64,000 nt of DNA from NCBI GenBank assembly GCA_963790325.1, contig CAWBNY010000002.1, forward strand, positions 1,116,001 to 1,180,000, read 5' to 3'. Below, piece after piece: positions 1 through 8,508 of this stretch. How positions within the stretch are numbered: position 1 is the first letter of the stretch; every line of letters starts with the position of its first letter. The translations under genes were made by a program, and so were the position numbers. The stretch comes from JAXDMK01 sp963790325. Lineage in GTDB: Bacteria; Actinomycetota; Acidimicrobiia; Acidimicrobiales; AC-14. The notes beneath the pieces were generated by a model. The model had not been told where the DNA came from, did not search any database, and worked only from the letters and a program-made list of their open reading frames with translations.

Positions 1-674
1 CGGTGCTGGTGGCGGAGCAGGTGGGCACCCTCGCCGCCCTGGCCCAGGGACCGTTCGTGCTCCAGGTGGGCCTGGGGGACGGGGAGGCCCAGTTCGCGGG
101 CATGGGGGCGTCCCCAAGGCGACGGGCCGCCGACCTCGAAGCCGGCCTCGACGTGGTGCGCCGGCTGCTGGCCGGCCAGGAGGTCACCGCCGAGCGCCCG
201 GTGCCGATCGTCGAGGCGGTCACCGGCCCCCGGCCGCCGGCGCCGGTCGACGTGTGGATCGGGGCCGGCGCCGGCAGGGGAATCGACCGCGCCGCCCGCC
301 TGGGCGACGGGTGGATCGCAGGCCCCTGGGTGCCGTTCGACCAGGCCCGCCAGCAGGCCGAGCGCTACCTCGGGCGGCGGGCGGCGGCGGGCAAGCCACC
401 GGGCGTGGTGGCCATCCGCCGCGACATCCACGTCGGAGCCGACCGCGCCGACGCCCACCGGGTGGCCGACCCCGTCCTCGCCGCCGGCTACCGGGGGATG
501 CCGCCCGACGCCCCCGTCGTGGGCGGGCCGGAGGACGTGGCGGCCGAGTTCCGCCGGCTGGGCGAGCTGGGCTTCACCGACATCCTCGTCCGCCATCTGG
601 CCGACGACCACGGCGAGGTCCTGGCCTCCTTCGAACGCCTGGCGACGGTGCGGGTCCTGGCCCGAGGGGCGTGA
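1..674 (+). CDS. luciferase-like flavin-dependent oxidoreductase, 5' partial
   Basis: This is the C-terminal 223 residues of an LLM-class (bacterial luciferase-like, F420- or FMN-dependent) oxidoreductase. The reading frame is open at the left window edge, so the N-terminus lies outside. The stretch VDVWIGAG followed by RAARLGDGWI is the usual beta-strand and helix near the end of the TIM barrel in this family. A segment like DILVRHL follows close to the end. Family members usually have 280-340 residues, so roughly a third is missing. The substrate cannot be told from sequence. The stop TGA (672-674) overlaps the ATG of the glutamate dehydrogenase gene, so the two are probably translated together. 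Confidence 0.8.
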   Translation, partial: VLVAEQVGTLAALAQGPFVLQVGLGDGEAQFAGMGASPRRRAADLEAGLDVVRRLLAGQEVTAERPVPIVEAVTGPRPPAPVDVWIGAGAGRGIDRAARLGDGWIAGPWVPFDQARQQAERYLGRRAAAGKPPGVVAIRRDIHVGADRADAHRVADPVLAAGYRGMPPDAPVVGGPEDVAAEFRRLGELGFTDILVRHLADDHGEVLASFERLATVRVLARGA

Positions 675-3600
675 TGGCCGACGACGGCGGGCTCGCCGCC
701 ATCGAGCCCGTCCTGACCCTGGTCGGCCCGCCCGGGCCCCGGGGCGAGTTGGTGGCGGCCTTCGCCCGGGCCGTCCTCCGCCGGGTGCCGGGCGAGGAGC
801 TGGAGGACGCCGACCCCGTGCCCACCGCGGTCGCCCTGGTCGACGCCTTCGACTTCGTCGACGGCCGCCCGCCGGGCGCGGTGCGGGTCCGCCTGGTCGA
901 CCCCCGGGTGACGGTGGACGGGTGGCACTCCACCGGCACCGTCGTCCAGGTCAGCTGCGACGACCGCCAGTTCATAGTCACCACCGTGAAAGGGGAGCTG
1001 CACCGCCTGGGCCACAAGGTGACCCGCATCCTCCATCCCGTCTTCGGCAGCGAGCGGGCGGCCGACGGCCGCCTCACCGCCGTCCTGCCCGCCCGCGCCG
1101 CCGAGCACCGGGAGTCGTTCCTCCAGGCCGAGCTGGGGCGCCGGGTGCCGCCCGAGTCCCGCCGGGCCCTGGTGGCCGACCTCCAGGCCGTCCTCGACGA
1201 CGTCTTCGCCGCCACCGGCGACTTCCTGGCCATGCGGGAGCAGGTGACCGAGGCCGCCGCCCGGCTCCGGGCCCACGCCGCCCTCCGTTACCCGGCCGAC
1301 GAGGTGTCCGAGGGGGCGGAGCTGCTGGAGTGGCTCCTGGCCGACAACTTCGTCCTCGAGGGATGCACCCGGGTGGTCGACGGGAAGGTGGTCGGGAGCC
1401 TCGGGATCGAGACCGAGCCCCCGCTCGACGCCGACCCCTCGCCCGTCCAGCCGGTCACGATCACCCGCACCGCCGAGATCTCGACCGTCCACCGCCAGGT
1501 GCCCATGCACCGCATCGACGTGGTCGACGTCGGCCCCGGCGGCGCGTTGGTGGGCACGTTCCGCGTGGTCGGCGTGTTCAGCCGGAGGGCCGCGACCGCG
1601 CCTGCGGTCGCCACCCCCGTCCTCCGCTTCAAGCTGCGCCGGATCCTGGAGCTGGAGGACGTGGTCGAGGGTGGCTACGAGGAGTCCACCCTCGCCTCGC
1701 TGTTCCAGGTCCTGCCCAAGGAGGAGCTGTTCGAGTCCGACGTGGAGACCCTCCGCCAGGTCGTGGTCGGGCTGGCCGCGGCCGAGCAGCGCAGCAACGT
1801 GCGGGTGCTCCTCCAGGTGGAGCCGGTCGACAACACCGTGTCGGCCCTGCTGTCGGTCCCCCAGGAGCTCTACTCCGCCGCCCTGCGCACCCGGGTCGAG
1901 CGCTTCCTCCTGGCCCAGCTCGACGGCACCCGGGTCGACGCCAACGTCTCCCTGGGCGAGGGCTCGGACGCCATCGCCCGCCTGGTGGTGCAGGTCGAGG
2001 GCCCCCTTCCCGAGCCCCCGCTCCACGCCCTCGAGCGGGAGATCCGCCTGCTGTGCCGGACATGGGACGAGGAGCTGGCCCAGGCTCTGGCCGACCGGGT
2101 GGGCGACGGCCGAGCCACCCGCCTGGCCCACGCCTGGTCGGAGTGGTTCCCCGCCGTCTACCGGGCCGAGGTGGCGGCGGCCGACGCCGTCGACGACGTC
2201 CTGCAGCTCGACGCCCTCGGCACCGCCGGCCGCGACGTCGCGGTCGTCCTCACCGCCGACCCCCGGGGCGACGTCCACGCCCGGCTCAAGGTGTACAGCA
2301 AGGGCCGGCCGGTGGAGCTGTCCCGGCTGCTGCCGATCATCGAGAGCCTGGGCCTGTGGGCGGTCGAGGAGCTGCCCTACACCCTCGGCACGGGCGACAC
2401 CGTCGCCCACCTGCACGACTTCGCGGTCAACGACCCGTCGGGCGGCTCCGTCGATGTCGTCCGGGACGGGCCCCGGCTGGCGGAGGCGGCCGTCGCCATG
2501 TGGGACGGGCGGGCCGAGGTCGACTCGCTCAACCGGCTCGTCCTGCGGGCGGCCGTGCCGTGGGACGACGTGGCCGTCCTCCGGGCCTACCGGCGCTACC
2601 GCAGCCAGGTGGGGACCACCTTCACCACCGGATATGTCGACGACGTCCTGGTCGAGAACGCCGCCATCTCCCGCACCCTGATCGAGCTGTTCGCGGCCCG
2701 CTTCGACCCGGTCCGGGCCGCCGGCGCCTCGATCGCGGAGGAGCTGCGGCACCGCATCGTCGACGGGTGCGACGCCGTCCCCCGCCTCGACCACGACCGC
2801 ATCCTGCGGGGCTTCCTGGCCCTGGTCGACGCCACCCTCCGGACGAACCGGTACCTCGGGGGCACCGACGGCCACCTGGCCCTCAAGTTCGACAGCGCGG
2901 CCGTTCCCGACATCCCCCGACCCGTGCCCTACCGGGAGATCTTCGTGTACGGGCCGGCGGTGGAGGGCGTCCACCTGCGGTGGGGCCCGGTGGCCCGGGG
3001 CGGCATCCGGTGGAGCGAGCGCCCCGACGACTACCGCAGCGAGGTGCTCGGGCTCATGCGGGCCCAGGTGCTCAAGAACGCGGTCATCGTCCCCACCGGG
3101 GCCAAGGGGGGCTTCGTCGTGCGCCGGAAGGGCGAGGTCGGCGTGCGCCGGGCGTACGAGATCTTCGTGTCCCGCCTGCTGGAGATCACCGACAACGTGG
3201 TCGGTCACGACGTGGTGGGCGTTCCCCGCCGGCGCGACGGGGACGACCCCTACCTGGTGGTGGCCGCCGATCGGGGCACGGCCACCTTCTCCGACCTGGC
3301 CAACCAGCTGAGCCTGGAGCACGGCTTCTGGCTGGGCGACGCCTTCGCCTCCGGCGGGTCCCACGGCTACGACCACAAGGCCCTCGGGATCACCGCCCGG
3401 GGGGCGTGGGTGGCCGTGCGCCACCACTTCGCCGAGCTGGGCATCGACCTGGCTTCGAACGCCGACGAGGTCACGGTGGTCGGCATCGGCGACATGTCGG
3501 GGGACGTGTTCGGCAACGGGATGCTCAGCTCCGACCGCATCCGGCTGGTGGCCGCCTTCGACCACCGCGACATCTTCCTCGACCCCGACCCCGACCCGGC

Positions 3601-5377
3601 GGCCTCCTACGCCGAGCGGTCCCGGCTGTTCGCTCTGGCGAGGTCGTCGTGGCAGGACTACGACCGGTCGCGGCTGAGCGCGGGTGGAGGGGTGTGGTCC
3701 CGCAGCGACAAGCGCATCCCGGTGAGCGCCGGGGTCCGGCGGGTGCTGCGGTTGGACGACGGGGTCGACGTGCTGTCGCCCCCCGAGCTCATCCGGGCCA
3801 TCCTCCAGGCGCCGGTGACCCTCCTGTTCGCGGGCGGGGTGGGGACCTTCGTGCGGGCCACCGACGAGCCCGACCGGGAGCTCGACGACCGGGCCAACGC
3901 CGAGGTCCGGGTGACGGGGTCGCAGGTGCGGGCCCGGGTGGTGGGGGAGGGGGCCAACCTCGCCTTCACCCAGCGGGCCCGCATCGAGTACGCCCGCCGG
4001 GGCGGCCTGGTGAACACCGATGCCATCGACAACTCGGGCGGGGTCGACATCTCCGACCGGGAGGTCAACCTCAAGATCCTCCTGCGACCGGCGGTGGAGG
4101 CGGGCGAGATCACCGTGGCCGAGCGGGACGCGGTCCTCACCGACGTGTGCGACGACGTGGTGGCCTCGGTCCTCCGCGACTCCGCCCGCCAGAGCATGGC
4201 CCTCAGCCGGGCCGCGGCCGCCAGTCCCAAGCGGGTGGGGGCGCTCGAGCGGTTGATGGTCGAGCTGGAGGCGTCCGGCGTCCTCGACCGGGCGGTGGAG
4301 GCGCTGCCGACGACCGCCGAGATGTCGACCCGGGCCCGGGCGGGGGCGGGGCTGACCCGTCCCGAGATGGCGGTGCTGCTGGCGGGGGCCAAGCGGGGGC
4401 TCACCGCCTCGCTGCTGGCATCGGGGGTGCCGGACCAGCCCGCGCTGCGGGCCGCCGCCCTGGCCGGCTACTTTCCCGCCGCCCTGGCCGCCCGCTTCGA
4501 CCACCTGCTCGACCGCCACCGCCTGCGGCGGGAGCTGGTGGCGTCGGAGGTGGCCAACGAGGTCGTCGACCGGATGGGGGTCACATTCGCGTCCCGCCTG
4601 GCGACCGACACCGGCTCCGACCCCTCGGCGGTGGCCGCCGCCTGGTGGATCGCCCGGGAGGTCGTGGGCGCGGTCGGGTGGTGGGGGGAGCTCGACGGCG
4701 AGGAGGGGATGGGCCGGCGGCTGGTCCACGACCACGTCACGACGATGCGGACGGTGCTGGAGGCGTTGACGAGGGACTACCTGCGGCGGGGCGACGGGGC
4801 CGACGTCGCCGCCGGCGTGGCCCGCGACCGCCCCGCGGTGGAGGCGCTGGCGCCGGCCCTCCCCGGCATGGGCACCGCCCTCCGCCGCCGGCGGCGGACG
4901 CGGTTGGCGGAGGCCCTGGTCGACGACGGGATCGAGCCCGACGCCGCCGTCCGGTGGGCGTCGATGGGGGAGCTGGAGATCGCGTCCGACGTGGCCGAGG
5001 TGGCCCGCGACGTGGGCCGGCCGGTGGTGGGGGTGGCCCGGGCGCTGGTGGCGGTGGAGGAGGGCCTCGCCATCGACCAACTGGTCGAGCGCGTGCGCCA
5101 CGTGGTGGTGGTGGAGGACGACCGGTGGTCGCACGCCGCCGTCCGCGGCCTCCTCGACGACCTCGACGACCTCCGCCGCGAGGGAACCCGCCGGGCGTTG
5201 GTGTCCGCCTCCGACGCGGTGGACGAGACGGATGCGGTGGCGACGTTCGTCGCCGGGAGGGCCGCCGCCGTGGCCGAGATCGGGGCGTTGGTCCGTCGGA
5301 TCGACGACGAGCCGACCGTCCGGGTCGACGCGGTCACGGTCGCCGTCCGCGCCGTCCGGAGGGCCGTCGAGCGCTGA
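674..5377 (+). CDS. gdh: NAD-specific glutamate dehydrogenase, large (about 180 kDa) type
   Basis: This 1567-residue protein belongs to the GDH-180 class, which oxidatively deaminates L-glutamate to 2-oxoglutarate with NAD and feeds glutamate carbon into the TCA cycle. The long N-terminal half holds the ACT-like and helical regulatory regions. The catalytic core is near residues 775-820, with RGGIRWSERPDDYRSEV and GAKGGFV, where the Lys is the expected catalytic residue. Downstream stretches such as VVGEGANLAFTQRARIEYA match the NAD-binding part. The length is close to the usual 1600. The ATG at 674 is chosen because it overlaps the preceding stop and the protein begins plausibly there. A longer frame upstream only shadows the previous gene. 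Confidence 0.92.
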   Translation: MADDGGLAAIEPVLTLVGPPGPRGELVAAFARAVLRRVPGEELEDADPVPTAVALVDAFDFVDGRPPGAVRVRLVDPRVTVDGWHSTGTVVQVSCDDRQFIVTTVKGELHRLGHKVTRILHPVFGSERAADGRLTAVLPARAAEHRESFLQAELGRRVPPESRRALVADLQAVLDDVFAATGDFLAMREQVTEAAARLRAHAALRYPADEVSEGAELLEWLLADNFVLEGCTRVVDGKVVGSLGIETEPPLDADPSPVQPVTITRTAEISTVHRQVPMHRIDVVDVGPGGALVGTFRVVGVFSRRAATAPAVATPVLRFKLRRILELEDVVEGGYEESTLASLFQVLPKEELFESDVETLRQVVVGLAAAEQRSNVRVLLQVEPVDNTVSALLSVPQELYSAALRTRVERFLLAQLDGTRVDANVSLGEGSDAIARLVVQVEGPLPEPPLHALEREIRLLCRTWDEELAQALADRVGDGRATRLAHAWSEWFPAVYRAEVAAADAVDDVLQLDALGTAGRDVAVVLTADPRGDVHARLKVYSKGRPVELSRLLPIIESLGLWAVEELPYTLGTGDTVAHLHDFAVNDPSGGSVDVVRDGPRLAEAAVAMWDGRAEVDSLNRLVLRAAVPWDDVAVLRAYRRYRSQVGTTFTTGYVDDVLVENAAISRTLIELFAARFDPVRAAGASIAEELRHRIVDGCDAVPRLDHDRILRGFLALVDATLRTNRYLGGTDGHLALKFDSAAVPDIPRPVPYREIFVYGPAVEGVHLRWGPVARGGIRWSERPDDYRSEVLGLMRAQVLKNAVIVPTGAKGGFVVRRKGEVGVRRAYEIFVSRLLEITDNVVGHDVVGVPRRRDGDDPYLVVAADRGTATFSDLANQLSLEHGFWLGDAFASGGSHGYDHKALGITARGAWVAVRHHFAELGIDLASNADEVTVVGIGDMSGDVFGNGMLSSDRIRLVAAFDHRDIFLDPDPDPAASYAERSRLFALARSSWQDYDRSRLSAGGGVWSRSDKRIPVSAGVRRVLRLDDGVDVLSPPELIRAILQAPVTLLFAGGVGTFVRATDEPDRELDDRANAEVRVTGSQVRARVVGEGANLAFTQRARIEYARRGGLVNTDAIDNSGGVDISDREVNLKILLRPAVEAGEITVAERDAVLTDVCDDVVASVLRDSARQSMALSRAAAASPKRVGALERLMVELEASGVLDRAVEALPTTAEMSTRARAGAGLTRPEMAVLLAGAKRGLTASLLASGVPDQPALRAAALAGYFPAALAARFDHLLDRHRLRRELVASEVANEVVDRMGVTFASRLATDTGSDPSAVAAAWWIAREVVGAVGWWGELDGEEGMGRRLVHDHVTTMRTVLEALTRDYLRRGDGADVAAGVARDRPAVEALAPALPGMGTALRRRRRTRLAEALVDDGIEPDAAVRWASMGELEIASDVAEVARDVGRPVVGVARALVAVEEGLAIDQLVERVRHVVVVEDDRWSHAAVRGLLDDLDDLRREGTRRALVSASDAVDETDAVATFVAGRAAAVAEIGALVRRIDDEPTVRVDAVTVAVRAVRRAVER

Positions 5378-5452
5378 GGCCCGTCCCCCGCCACCTCCGG
5401 GCCGGGGTCAAGGCCGGCACCGATCGGGTGTCGGGCGGTGGGCGGCCGGAGC

Positions 5453-5480
5453 CCACCCGGCCGGCACCCCGGCCGGGTGG
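5453..5480. terminator. hairpin between convergent genes
   Basis: An 11-bp perfect inverted repeat (CCACCCGGCCG and its complement) with a 6-base loop lies about 75 bp after the glutamate dehydrogenase stop and just beyond the stop of the opposing frameshifted gene. There is no clear U tract. It could serve both strands as a GC-rich actinobacterial terminator. Confidence 0.5.
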
Positions 5481-5495
5481 CCCCGCGGGCCGGGG

Positions 5496-5842
5496 TCACG
5501 GAAGCTCGGTCAGCTCCCCGTCCACGACGAGGGTGGCCGTGGCGCGGTCGAGGAACCCGTCCTCGAAGCGGCCGACGCCGACCAGCTTGATCCGGCGGCT
5601 GGTGCGGTTGAGGGGGCTCCCGTCCGGGCCCGGCGCCGAACCCGTGCCCAGGACGACGGGCAGCTCGGAGTCGCTGACCCACGGTGACGGGGACGCTGAA
5701 GGGCCCTTTCGCCCGGCTGTGGGTCGTGCTCAGGGTGGCGGTGCCGCCGAGGGTGGTGGCGAGACCGACCAGCCGCCGGATGTGGAGGCTGATGCGGTCT
5801 CCGACGATTACGGCCGCGGTGGGGGGCGGTGATCGTCCTCAT
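5496..5842 (-). pseudogene. hypothetical protein gene with two frameshifts
   Basis: Two minus-strand frames make sense as one protein only when joined. From ATG 5842, with a GGAG-like site upstream, the frame reads MRTITAP, then shifts in a run of six G/C bases near 5821-5826 into AAVIVGDRISLHIRRLVGL. It shifts again near 5676-5680 into SDSELPVVLGTGSAPG, and ends with ATATLVVDGELTELP at the stop 5498-5496. The joined product would have about 114 residues with a beta-rich look. I do not recognise the family. Both lesions are single-base changes, so either decay or sequencing error could explain them. The gene is convergent with the glutamate dehydrogenase gene. Confidence 0.5.
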
Positions 5843-6104
5843 CCCACCTGCTCCTCGTTCGTCGGGCATGTGTCCCGGGGGCGTGACCCGGGCCGGCACC
5901 GTCGTGCCCCTGTTCGCCACGGATCGTGACCCCGCCCGGTTGGAGGCCGGTAGGAGCCGGCGGCGAGCCGGTCCTGTCGAGGTCCGACGCCGGTCCAACC
6001 CCCGCACCCGACGCTGGTCGGTGCCGGTCCGGGGCACGGCGGTACCTCGGCCGGTCACGCCCCCGTCACAACGGGGCACGACCCCACCGATCGAAGGAGG
6101 ACCC

Positions 6105-7337
6105 GTGGGACGCATCGCCATCGCCGGGGCCGGCATCTCCGGCCTCACCCTCGCCCTTCGGCTCCAGCAGCAGGGAGTCGAGACGACCGTGTTCACCGAC
6201 CGGTCGCCGGAGCAGATCCGGGCCGGCCGGCTCGTCAACCTCGTCGCTCGCTTCGAGCCCACCCTGGCCCGGGAGCGGGCGCTGGGCGTGAACCACTGGG
6301 ACTTCGCCGACTTCGCCATGTTCGCGGGCCACGTCGAGGTGGTCGGGACGCCGATCAGGTTCTACGGCGAGCTGGAGCACCCGGCCCGCTTCGTCGACTT
6401 CCGCATCTACCTGTCCCGGCTCCTGGAGGACTACTCGGCGCGGGGGGGCGAGGTCGTCGTGGGGGCGACGCCGGTGGCGGAGGCGCTCGTCCGGTCCCCC
6501 GCCTACGACCTGGTGGTGGTGGCGGGGGGCAGGGAGGGCGGCGACCTCTTCCCCCGGGATCCGGCCCGCTCGCCGTACGACCGCCCGCAGCGGCTGCTGT
6601 GCGCGGGCACCTTCCGGGGCATCGCCTACCCCGAGCCCCTGGGCCTCGCCTTCACCGTCTCGCCCGGCGCGGGCGAGGTGTTCCAGGCCCCGATCTTCTC
6701 CTTCGACGGCCGGGTCAGCGGGCTGCTGTTCGAGGCCATCCCGGGGGGACCGTTCGAGCCCCTGGTGCGCCGGGACCACCGGGAGGACCCGGCCGGGTTC
6801 GAGGCCGAGGTGCTCCGCCTCCTCCGGGTCCACGCCCCCGCGGTGTACGCACGGGTCGACCGGTCCGAGTTCGGCCTGACCCGTCCCGTCGACCTCCTCC
6901 AGGGCGGGATCACGCCGACCGTCCGAAAGGCGTGGGCCCGGCTGGACAGCGGGACCTGGGCCATGGCCGTCGGCGACGCCTGGGTGGTCAACGACCCCCT
7001 CACCGGCCAGGGCGCCAACCTCGGGTCGCACTGCGCCTGGGTCCTGGCCGACGCCATCCTCGACGAGCGCGTCTACGACGAGCTGTTCTGCCGGCAGGCG
7101 GAGGAGGCCATGTGGCGGATGGCAGGGCCCGTGACCCGGTGGTCGAACGCCTTCGTCCAGCCCCCGCCCCCCCACGTCCTGGACCTGCTGGCCGCGGCCA
7201 CCGCCGACCAGCGGGTTGCCGACGCCTGGGTCGACGGGTTCGGCGATCCCCAGGCGATGTGGCGGCGGCTGGCCACACCGGCCCGGACCGCCGCCTTCCT
7301 GGCGTCGGTGAGCCAGGGCGAGCCGGCGATGGCGTGA
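6105..7337 (+). CDS. StyA-like FAD-dependent monooxygenase
   Basis: This 410-residue flavoprotein resembles the epoxidase subunit StyA of two-component styrene/indole monooxygenases, which receives reduced FAD from a separate reductase. The N-terminus has the dinucleotide-binding motif GAGISGLTLALRL. Near residue 290 is GDAWVVNDPLTGQGANLG, the GD motif that contacts the FAD ribityl chain and pyrophosphate. The length fits StyA (about 415). The GTG at 6105 is chosen because a strong AAGGAGG site (6094-6100) sits five bases before it. No StyB-type reductase gene is adjacent, so reduced flavin must come from elsewhere. The stop overlaps the GTG of the next gene. The real substrate is unknown. 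Confidence 0.8.
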   Translation: MGRIAIAGAGISGLTLALRLQQQGVETTVFTDRSPEQIRAGRLVNLVARFEPTLARERALGVNHWDFADFAMFAGHVEVVGTPIRFYGELEHPARFVDFRIYLSRLLEDYSARGGEVVVGATPVAEALVRSPAYDLVVVAGGREGGDLFPRDPARSPYDRPQRLLCAGTFRGIAYPEPLGLAFTVSPGAGEVFQAPIFSFDGRVSGLLFEAIPGGPFEPLVRRDHREDPAGFEAEVLRLLRVHAPAVYARVDRSEFGLTRPVDLLQGGITPTVRKAWARLDSGTWAMAVGDAWVVNDPLTGQGANLGSHCAWVLADAILDERVYDELFCRQAEEAMWRMAGPVTRWSNAFVQPPPPHVLDLLAAATADQRVADAWVDGFGDPQAMWRRLATPARTAAFLASVSQGEPAMA

Positions 7338-7963
7338 GTGCCGGTGGAGGCGTCCGTGCCCGGGCGGGAGCGGGACGTCGCACCTGGAATTCTCGGGCGG
7401 CGAGGGAGTTTCGCATCCTGGGGCCGCTGGAGGTGCTGTCCGAGGGTCGCCGGCTCGACCTGGCCGGCCACCGGCAGCGGGCGGTGCTCGCCCCGCTCCT
7501 CATCGAGGCCAACCGGGTGGTGTCCGCCTCCCGCCTGGTCGACCTCCTGTGGGACGGTCGGCCCCCGCCGCGGGCGCTGGGGACGCTGCGGGCCTACCTC
7601 TCCAACCTGCGCCGCATCCTGGAGCCGGGTCGGGAGCCGGGGGCTGCGGCGAGCGTGCTCGCCAGCCGGCCCGCGGGCTACGTCCTGCGGGTGGAGCCGG
7701 AGCAGGTGGATGCCTCCCGCTTCGAAGCCCGGGTCCGGGCGGGCGGGGACGCGTCGGCGGCGGGCGACCTAAAGGCGGCCCGCCGGCTCCTGGGCGAGGC
7801 GCTGGCCCTGTGGCTGGCGGTGGCGCCGGAGCGGGCGGGAGAGGCCCGGGAGTCCCTGGAGACCGCGCTGCGCACCGCCCGCCGGCCGCGGGCGGTCCCC
7901 TTCCGGCAGCGGGCGGAGGCGAGCCTGGCCCGGCTGCGGGAGGCGGTCAGCCCCCGCGGTTGA
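7334..7963 (+). CDS. short SARP-like winged-helix regulator, truncated BTAD
   Basis: This is a 209-residue protein starting at a GTG that overlaps the preceding stop (GTGA), so it is probably co-translated with the StyA-like gene. Residues from about 25 to 120 form the OmpR-like winged helix typical of SARP/AfsR proteins (FRILGPLEVL, then VSASRLVDLLWDG and LGTLRAYLSNLRRIL). The bacterial transcriptional activation domain begins (VDASRFEARVRAG, then LGEALALW) but ends after about 50 residues instead of about 140. The last 50 residues look unlike a BTAD and may be a fused remnant of another domain. It may still bind DNA and regulate its partner oxygenase. Its 3' end overlaps the opposing SRPBCC gene by 17 bp. 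Confidence 0.65.
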   Translation: MSAGGGVRARAGAGRRTWNSRAAREFRILGPLEVLSEGRRLDLAGHRQRAVLAPLLIEANRVVSASRLVDLLWDGRPPPRALGTLRAYLSNLRRILEPGREPGAAASVLASRPAGYVLRVEPEQVDASRFEARVRAGGDASAAGDLKAARRLLGEALALWLAVAPERAGEARESLETALRTARRPRAVPFRQRAEASLARLREAVSPRG

Positions 7964-8416
7964 CGGCTGCCTGGCACGCTGCGGCCAGGGCGGCCAGCGA
8001 CTCGGGGGCGTCGTGGCGGGGGATCTGCCACCGGCGGAGGGGCGCCGCCAGCAGGCGCCGGAGAACTGTCGCCGGGCGCAGGTCCCAGCTCATCGTCACC
8101 CGGGAGCCGTCGCCCTCGGGCTCGACCTCCCACGTCCACCGGGTGTGGCTGGGGTCGTCGTCGTCGGGCTTGGAGTCGTGGACGAACCGCCGGCGGCGCT
8201 GGTCGAGCTCGACGACGACCGATCGGCTGTCGAACGTCTTGCCCGGGAGGTGGATGCGCACCACCCACTCGGCGCCCACCGCCAGGGCGGGGGAGACCCG
8301 ACGACCCCTGTCATCCGCCGGTTCCACGCCGGCAGACGGGCGACGTCGGTCAGCATGCCGAAGACGGTGTCGGCGGGGGCATCGACGTGGTGGCTGGCGG
8401 AGCCGTTCCGTGCCAT
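7947..8416 (-). pseudogene. SRPBCC-family protein gene with one frameshift
   Basis: The start is ATG 8416 behind a GAGGAGG site. The first frame reads SASHHVDAPADTVFGMLTDV then RLPAWNRRMTGVV, the usual opening of a polyketide-cyclase/START-like (SRPBCC) protein. The match then jumps to another frame at ALAVGAEWVVRIHLPGK and runs to DAPESLAALAAAC before the stop at 7947. Adding one base to the run of five G at 8289-8293 restores a 156-residue reading frame, so this is a one-base deletion in a homopolymer, real or a consensus error. Such proteins bind lipids or aromatic ligands in a helix-grip pocket. No ligand can be inferred here. Confidence 0.7.
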
Positions 8417-8494
8417 GGAGGACCTCCTCGATTCTGCCTGTCGGCGAGGAGGCGTGCGCCGGCGGGGTACGGGTGTTCCCGGGCGGGGCACACG

Positions 8495-8500
8495 TAGGAT
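8495..8500 (+). promoter_or_regulatory. -10-like TAGGAT before the AAA ATPase gene
   Basis: TAGGAT lies eight bases before the GTG start at 8509 and no ribosome binding site is visible between them. This geometry suggests a leaderless transcript. Confidence 0.45.
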
Positions 8501-8508
8501 TCCCAGCC

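Noticed and set aside
488..5134. Very long minus-strand open frame opposite the glutamate dehydrogenase gene
   Set aside because: It is rich in Pro, Arg, His and Gly with no fold-like pattern and mirrors the codon bias of the real plus-strand gene. Similar shadows cover most genes here.
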